A stretch of 64,000 nt of DNA from Cenococcum geophilum 1.58 (lineage: Eukaryota; Ascomycota; Dothideomycetes; Gloniales; Gloniaceae), in NCBI GenBank assembly GCA_001692895.1, contig KV748207.1, forward strand, positions 1,550,001-1,614,000, in the 5' to 3' direction. The first letter of the stretch is position 1. Each line of letters starts with the position of its first letter. Made by a program: the position numbers and the translations under genes. This document shows, one piece after another, positions 57,590 to 64,000 of the stretch. Below the pieces are notes generated by a model, which was not told the DNA's origin, ran no database searches, and saw only the letters and a program-made list of their open reading frames with translations.

Positions 57590-59250
57590 CTGTAGACTAG
57601 GAACTTAAATATCCTTAATATCTTTAGATATTACTAACAGTTTAGCTAGAGGGCCAAAATATATTATTATTTTATTTAATATAGGATAGCCTAAATATTA
57701 TAGATCTAGAATTACATCTACACTCTTAAATTTGGCGCTATTAACGTATTTTAGACTAACCCTTTTATTTATAGTCATTATAACTAGCGTTTTAGGTACG
57801 ATTATATAGAATAAAGGGACCGTAATTTTAAAGTATTGAGAACCTTATAAATCTCGTTTTTGTTTTCTATTTCTATCCCTTTTTAAATTCCCTATCTCTT
57901 CTAGTAATACTTTAATAGAAAAATAGATATATATTTATTAAGCTTTATTATATATTAAGCAACAGCCTTAATATTTAGGAGCAGTCTTAGCTTATTTATA
58001 GGAACTATAGCTCTTACACTAGTAGTAAAATTAGATATTAACTAGCGCGAACTTGTTTTTAGAGAATCACAACATTAATAAATTTTTAAAATAGTTAAAA
58101 TCCTTATATATACTTCGAGTCCTCTTTAACTACTAGTAAAGTTAACTCGTTAACATTTATCGATAACTTTAGTAAACTTATTCTTATAACTAGAGGAAAC
58201 TAATAAAAGTTGCTAGTAAAAATAACCACTAGGATTCCTCTAAAAGGTTATTATTTCTCTTTAAAATCCCTATATTTCTTATTAATTTTCAAAAGCGTTA
58301 CGCCAGAAATTATACATATTTTATTAATAATAAGCATTTTTCTATACTCCTAAAGTTTGGCTGTTTTTAACTACTTTTCTAAATACCTAATATTTGTTAT
58401 ATCTAATTACCCGTAACTAATATAATTTTTTAAGTTCTATTTTTATTATCTATTAAAATTAATAGAGCTAAGTAAACGGTAACGTCTTATATCTTTACTT
58501 CTTAACAATGCTATTAAAACAAGTTATCTCTCACAATTTAGAATTTTAAAAACATCGTAAATAGCTTTAATTACTCTTAATTTGCCTATTTTACCAGCGT
58601 CTCTAAGATACATAAGGTATTGTCTTTATTCTTAAATAGATTTATTTCTTATATATCTCTTTAGAAATTTAAACAGTTATATAACTACTTAACTCTATAA
58701 CTTATTTAAGTTCTAAATCTCGTAACTATACTTAGCAGCACTAATATACAATTTAAAGGATCCTGTTCGCAATTATATAGTAAATCTAGGTCCTAGGTAA
58801 AAGATCTATTCGACTTATAAGCTCTACTAAGTTAAATCTTAAGTATTCTCTCCACTAATACGCTTAGTAATTACTTTATCTAGATTTTTTATAGCTTGCT
58901 TAAGCGCTTTATTTAAGACTTTCCTAGATTTACTATACTAATTACTTAATTATTATCTCATTAAATATTATTATAGAAATCTCCATTTCTTAATCTAGAA
59001 ATTTAGGTTAAAAGTTTTAAGAAATTGCTAATAATAGGGTTTAAAGCTTAAATGATTCACATAAAGTCTAGTAATCTTTTAGTTACTTCTCCTTTTTTTA
59101 TAGCCTTTTTAAGTATCTTTCGAAAAGCTATAAAATAATACTCCTTAATAACAACATTATTTATACTATAATCTTATTTAGTAGCTTTTTTATCTATATC
59201 TTTAAAGGCTCCTTCTTTAGTTTAATCCCTATTAGAAAGCTTCTTCCGAA
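57590..59250 (-). pseudogene. PIF1-like helicase, main part, RIP-mutated and split by G3
   Basis: On the minus strand: YLRDAGKIGKLRVIKAI at 58612-58563, corresponding to the Walker A region Y-L-G-G-x-G-G-T-G-K-S-R-V-I; LIINKICIISGVTLLKINKK near 58330-58280 (motif II, I-D-E-x-S-M-x lost); FRGILVVIFTSNFYQFPLV at 58245-58190 (G-x-V-I-F-x-G-D-F-x-Q-L-P-P-V); and LFQKFINVVIL followed by KQVRAS near 58090-58030 (motif L-x-x-x-M-R). It continues at 49026 after the G3 insertion. PIF1 helicases unwind DNA; in fungi many copies belong to Helitron rolling-circle transposons, but I could not identify a Rep domain or Helitron ends here. Upstream 59250-59461 is AT-rich without features. Confidence 0.75.
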
Positions 59251-59461
59251 GTCTAGTATTAGCTTTAGCATCCTCTGCGCTTTTTTATAGAAGACAAATA
59301 TTTTAAACGTAAAATTTAAATCTTAAGCTTAAATTTTCTAACAGCTGTTTCTATAGTGTGGTAAAATTATCTAGTATTTTATCTAAGAAAGCTTCCTAGA
59401 GAATAAATAGAGTAAGATATAAGATGGCGTTTCTAAAATTAAATATTAGTTTATATATTTA

Positions 59462-59837
59462 TATTATAGGTCGTTAATATATATAATAATTATAAGGGCG
59501 CGAAGAGACTTTAGGGAAGATTAGAAGGAATAATATAAATTCTATCTAAATCTAAGGGTATATAGCTCTTGCTAAGAACAAGACGTTGCGTAAAGAAGCG
59601 AAAGGAATAACAAGAGAATTATATAATTAAATAGTTAAGGGCTTTGTGGTTAATACGTGCGTATATATATATACAGTCTTTAACAGACTTTAGTAGAATT
59701 TAATTAATCTAGCAGAACTTAGTAGAAGTTAATTAAGCTAGCAAAATTTAGTAGAATTTAGTTAAAGCGTCGGAATTTATCTGTTAAGTGTTTTACTAAG
59801 ACATTCCTACTATAACTAGGCTAGTCCCATTATAGTA
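59462..59837 (-). repeat. 3' LTR of a further Gypsy (G6), minus orientation
   Basis: On the minus strand, a purine tract (59850-59838, AAAGGGGGAGGG) is followed by TACTATAATGG, the start of the presumed LTR. It extends to TATTATAGG read from the plus strand at 59462. It contains an (AT)n run and GCTAGCAAAATTTAGTAGAA-type repeats (59690-59760). No second LTR is in the window, so the left limit is an estimate. Confidence 0.5.
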
Positions 59838-59839
59838 CC

Positions 59840-61588
59840 CTCCCCCTTTAGCTAAAGGTCTAAAAAAATTTAATCTAGTTAAGACTTTATAACTTATCGC
59901 GTTTTTATATATTCGCGTTAGCTAGTAATATAGAGTTTTACCAGTTCTAATCGTAAATAAACTAATTAGGATTTTCTATGCCCGGTATAGAAAATCGCTA
60001 TTAGCTTAGTTAGGGCGGTAAGTAGAACTAATATCTTTATAGTAGGTCTTAGTAAGGTAAATCTAACCAATTAAATAACTTTAACTGGCGGTTAAAGTTT
60101 TTTAATTATATAACCGTATTATAAATATTATGATATATTTTAAGTTTTTTTTTAATTTTAAGCTTCCTACTATTGTTTTTCGTATATTCGTATTAGGTTG
60201 TAATTATTTACCTTTATATTATGTCTATTTAGCTAAAGTAGGCCGTAAAGGATAGTCCTTATAGAATTCTTTTACTAGGGAAGGCGTATTAGTCTTAATT
60301 TGCTTATAAGGTTCCTAGGTTTATATCTTATATTCTTTCTATTTAATAAGAAGTTTAAATTATTTAGACTATGTCTTCTATTATATATCGTTAATTAAGT
60401 TAATAAAGTAAGAACTATTACCGTTATTAATAATTACGAAAGGTAGTGGTAGTACTTCGCAAGTTATAGGTTTACCCTTTAAGGGTTATAGCAAGTTTAC
60501 ATAAAACGTTAGATATATTTCTATCTTCGTTAGTAGTTTAAGCTTATAAGCTTATAGGCTTATAAACTTCTAGTCTAGTTTCTTTAAGGGTTGTTAAGTC
60601 TTTAGGTTTTATATATTTAGGTAAACTATATTACCTTAAAGTCCTATATAAGAGCTTATCCTTTATTTATATACTATTCCTATACTATTTAAGCGTACGC
60701 TAATTTACTTTATACTAGTTCCGTTAACTACTTTATTTAATTAGCAAAGTTATACGCGTTAATTAGTTAAATCCTCTTAATTATAGGTTTTATTATATTA
60801 ATTTTAGGTTATAGTTTAAATCTAAGTTAAGGGTTTTGTTTATAGGTTACGTAAAATAGCATTACGCCTATTAATTTATTTTTCGTATTATTTGCAGTAA
60901 ACTTAGCTAAAGGTAGCCACTTTTCCTAGTTGTCTTATAGGTAGGAGTAATATATTTATAGGTATTATTCTATAATTGCGTCTATAATTTTAGTTTAACT
61001 ATTTATCTTTAGATAAAATATAGTTAAGAGTTATATTTATATACTTAATTACTTATATAGGGCTTACCAGAAGTATAAAACGAATTAGTTTTTATAGTTA
61101 GATATTATTAAATTAGGAAGTCTATATAGCTTAAAGACATACTTAATAAAATATTCGGCTACTAATATTGCATTAATTAAGTCTATAGGAATCATATATC
61201 GCATTTTTATAAGACGGTTAATAACTACTATAATATTTATAAACCTATTATTGTTAAGTAGGTTAACTATAAAGTTAATTAAAATATCTCGCTATTTTTA
61301 TATTAGAATTGGTAACGGTTAAAGTACTCCTTATTTCTTTATATAAGAAGTCTTCCTATATACGTACATTTTATATACTTAAACGTATTTTTATATATAG
61401 TTGTGTATTATAGGCGAGTAATATACTTATTAGATAATTTTATAGGTTTTTATATAGCTAGGATACCCTACTATAGGGGAATCGTGTATAAATTTAAGTA
61501 TCTTAAATTATAAGGGTTTAGAATTTAGGATTACTATCTTCTATTAATAGTATAACTAATTATTACGGGTTTTATATTTAGCGAGTAT
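59840..61588 (-). pseudogene. G6 integrase and C-terminal region, RIP-mutated
   Basis: Minus-strand frame near 61030-60790: FYLKINSQTKIIDAIIEQYL (one stop read as glutamine), then KWLPLAKFTANNTKNKLIGV. This is the last part of a Gypsy integrase (D-G-Q-T-E, W-L-P-L-A-E-F-A-x-N-N). The end of the coding part near 60100-60060 carries the palindromic word AACTTTAACCGCCAGTTAAAGTT, also found near the end of G3 (57247), so the two are related chromoviruses. The N-terminal two thirds are missing because a G1-family LTR begins at 61589. Confidence 0.65.
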
Positions 61589-62012
61589 TATAACGGAACC
61601 TTATAGTAAGTACTACAGTGGGCTTGTTAATGGGCTAGGTATATAGGTAATATAAATTAAAGTTAATAACGTAATAATAACTAGTAGAGTAGTTGCCTAA
61701 TAAATTAACTCTAATTATATTCTAAGAATTACTATAAGGAAGAAACTATCTAGGTAGGGATTAAGGGTCCTTAAATATATAACTATACTCCTATAAAATC
61801 CTTCTTATATATAATATATATATGCTCTATCCACTCTATTATAGATTATATAGATTTTATAGATTATACGGATAACGTTATATAACCTTAGTTACTATTC
61901 TTCGTTATATAGCTCTATTAGCTCCATCCTAGACTATACCTATATTAACTAACTAGCTTCCTTTAACTCCTCTCTAAGTAGTTATAATATTATACTTAAA
62001 GTATCCATAACA
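61589..62012 (-). repeat. 3' LTR of a G1-family element, minus orientation
   Basis: 424 bp, same length as the G1 LTRs. On the minus strand it begins TGTTATGGATACTTTAAG and ends TTCCGTTATA. It follows the polypurine tract (AAGAGGAGGGAGATAG, reversed) at 62013-62030. Confidence 0.9.
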
Positions 62013-63090
62013 CTATCTCCCTCCTCTTTAGCTTTATCCTTAAAGATCTTTAATATCTTTAAGTTATTTACTAGAGGTATAATATCCATCTAATTAATTT
62101 AGTTAATATTGTTACTTATTATACCTAAAGCCTCTTCTTCTTTATATGCGTAATATTATACCTATACTATTACTATAATCCTATTACTTAGTAAAATAAT
62201 ACTATCCCTATATTCTTATTACGTAAAAAAGGGGTTAGTTTATATTACGCTAGCGAGCCCTTTATCTTAGTAACCCTCTTCCTATTTAAAGTACACTAAG
62301 GTAAACGTTTAGTCCTCTTATAACGTTTATTCTACTTTTAACGCTAAGTATACGCATCCTATTACTCTTAATAGTCTTTTAATTCCCTAAGTAATTTATT
62401 ATAGGGTCTTATATTTAATCTACGGCTATAAAGCTTAATAGTAACCTAGTATAGGCCCTTATTAAGCTTAAGCGCTCTTATAACGCGGAGTAAAAGGCCT
62501 TAAATACTTATATTGCGACGTCCGCTTAGTTACTTTATCTTAAAAAGGTTTATAAAAAGGTCCATTTTAAGGAGTAGAAATTTATATAATAAGGTTTATA
62601 GAAACTTAGTAATAAAAGAATAGATTTTTCTCTAGTAGGGAAGGAAATAACTTTAAGTAGTTCAGCGGTTGTTCCTCCTATATCCCCCTTAGGTAATTCT
62701 TTCTTTAGTAGTTCTCCTTTACCTAACCTATTCTCTTTTAATACTCCTATACCTTTCTTATAGCGTTTTTTAGATTCTATAGTAGTTTCTAGGTAGTTTT
62801 ATTATAGCTTATCTACTTAACCTTATATTATATTTTATTATTAATATTCTTATAACTATTAATCTTTAAAACTTACTATTTATCCTTTTCTTATCCTCTA
62901 TATATATCTACTTCGTAAATTAGTAGTTTAGCGTCCTTATATACTGGTTTTAGCATTATAATATACTATATAGGGTAGATCTTTATTTTAGCTAGTAGGT
63001 TTAACTTAAATATAACCGGTAAAATCCTTTACTTAATTTTAAAAGGTCCTAGTCTAACGTAGTCTAATTTCTTACTTAATTATTAACTTT
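62013..63090 (-). pseudogene. 3' part of a G1-family Gypsy (chromodomain and conserved 3' region), minus strand
   Basis: It aligns reversed with 41875-42984 of G1 and 35665-38234 of G2, including the block TTAGACTAGGACCTTTTAAA near 63040-63060 and the chromodomain region near 62800-62900. It stops abruptly at about 63090, where the sequence changes to G3-family gag. The rest of pol, gag and 5' LTR of this element are absent. Confidence 0.8.
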
Positions 63091-63587
63091 TGAAATTTTT
63101 GTATAGTTAGTTCTATCTATAAGTAATTAGGGGTCTATAACCTTTATAAACTATAATAATACTAATACTATATATTAGGCTAGGGCTTTAAGGACTATAG
63201 TAAGTCTTTAGGTATTTAATAACTCCTTATTAAGTATAGGGATGTCTCTAGTTCTAAGCAGCTCTTAAAGTTATTTAATTTTAGTATTAGCTACTATAAG
63301 CTCTACCTAGGAGTTTAAGTTAGTTACTATTTTACTATTAAAGGTAGTTAAGGGTCCTACGGCTGCTTTACCAGCTACTATATTTCTTAGCATAGTATAG
63401 GGGTATTAGATAATTCCGGTTAATTTCTTTAGGTATTTCGTTTATATTTCTTTTAAAGTTATATCCTTTTACGGTCCTGTTCTATCCTATCCTTTAGGGT
63501 TTAATTCTATATCCTAGTCCTATTCTTAGTCTATAGATATATTTAAGTTCCTTTTTAGGAAGAAAGGGTAGTATAAGCTTTAGATAA
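63091..63587 (-). pseudogene. G3-family leader and gag start, minus strand
   Basis: It aligns with 49264-50030 of G3: leader, then RNIVAGKAAVGPLTTF-like gag start near 63370-63320 (the ATG and first codons are RIP-changed), and a conserved CTTATAGA-GGAAC block near 63110. It lacks the 237-bp MITE seen in G3 gag, which shows the empty site for that insertion. It breaks off at about 63090 into G1-family sequence. Confidence 0.75.
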
Positions 63588-63801
63588 TATTAGCGACTTA
63601 GTTAATTAAGGCACGGACACGGTAAGGGAGACGTGTAAACCTATACAATTGGATTATCTATTAATGAGGATCTAAAGCTAAAGAAAAGGAAAGGAAAAGA
63701 CAAGCAGTAACGCGAGGAGTTATATACAATCCCCTAGTCACGTGAGAGTCACGTGAGCTCTGCGTCTACCATAACTGCCGCTTTCTACCAGTGCCGTAAC
63801 A
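63588..63801 (-). repeat. 5' LTR of the G3-family element, minus orientation
   Basis: 214 bp. On the minus strand it begins TGTTACGGCACTGG and ends GTCGCTAATA, like the G3 LTRs, but its middle differs: two CACGTGA words and a GCGGCAGTTATGG stretch replace the GGCAGAACTT decamers. It is a subfamily of the G3 LTR and is little affected by RIP. Confidence 0.88.
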
Positions 63802-63802
63802 A

Positions 63803-64000
63803 TGCGCGACGTTCGGCTCTACCCCCTACTGTCCTACTAATATAGCTCTAAATTATATAAATAGGGGCTAGTTTTATAGCCCTAGTAAAGGGCTATTATA
63901 TAAGGCCTTATTTATAAAATATAAAGCCATATTGGTAAAGCTATTGGGGGTATATCGTTTTGATAGGGTGGGCGATGCGCAACGTTCGGCTCCAAGCCAG
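63803..64000. repeat. Flanking sequence with a 171-bp-spaced direct repeat at the window end
   Basis: TGCGCGACGTTCGGCTCTAC at 63803 and TGCGCAACGTTCGGCTCCA at 63974 are near copies. The stretch between them is AT-rich with no readable frame. It could be the edge of a further LTR or satellite continuing beyond the window. Confidence 0.5.

Overview
The window looks like one strongly RIP-mutated transposon block from a filamentous ascomycete (Pezizomycotina). The sequence is very AT-rich and full of TA, TAG and TAA. Glutamine and tryptophan codons are read as stops everywhere, and catalytic glycines and aspartates are changed by G-to-A or C-to-T, while CpG is still present. This is the pattern of repeat-induced point mutation at CpA/TpG. 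Almost no open frame above 100 residues survives, and the few that do mostly lie on tandem repeats. Genes were therefore recognised by reading conserved motifs through RIP-type stops. I saw no rRNA, tRNA or CRISPR array.

Layout. Positions 1-467 hold the start of a Tc1/mariner-type transposase (minus). A Copia element (540-45933) sits between it and a RIP-mutated AAA+ ATPase gene (45939-46860) that still shows two spliceable introns. Inside the Copia are a short non-autonomous LTR element (2544-4693) and a Gypsy, G1 (5968-43408). Inside G1 is a second Gypsy of the same family, G2 (9073-38660). Inside G2 are a 20.1-kb terminal-inverted-repeat DNA transposon of Plavaka type (15526-35648) and a polyadenylated retroposon (36301-37768). 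Each of the four LTR insertions has matching LTR lengths and a perfect 5-bp target duplication (GTAGC, CAAAA, AGAAG, ATAAA), so the order of events can be read directly.

The Plavaka-type element is the most unusual part. It has a recognisable Plavaka transposase near its right end. It also carries a very long minus-strand protein with an SNF2 helicase core, a plus-strand fragment of a ZNFX1-like (UPF1-like SF1) helicase, a large unidentified minus-strand gene, a possible DUF6532-like protein, an unidentified plus-strand gene, and many minisatellites. This is much more cargo than a simple transposon needs.

Right of the Copia (45939-64000) lie the AAA+ ATPase, a solo LTR with perfect target duplication (47530-47949), and a PIF1-like helicase gene on the minus strand split by a complete chromodomain Gypsy, G3 (49027-57584, target duplication CTAGG). 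G3 itself carries two TA-flanked inverted-repeat insertions (49694-49930 and 51138-53425). These are visibly less RIP-mutated and contain dense tandem arrays. The end of the window (59462-63801) is a minus-strand stack: the 3' part and LTR of a further Gypsy, then a chimera with a G1-family 3' end and a G3-family 5' end.

No gene here is likely to make a full functional protein. The retroelements would have worked as gag-protease-RT-RNase H-integrase units. The Plavaka transposase would have mobilised the 20-kb unit, and the helicases would have been passengers or accessories. Gene limits given for degraded genes are approximate, usually within 50-150 bases; LTR, inverted-repeat and target-duplication limits are exact to a base or two.
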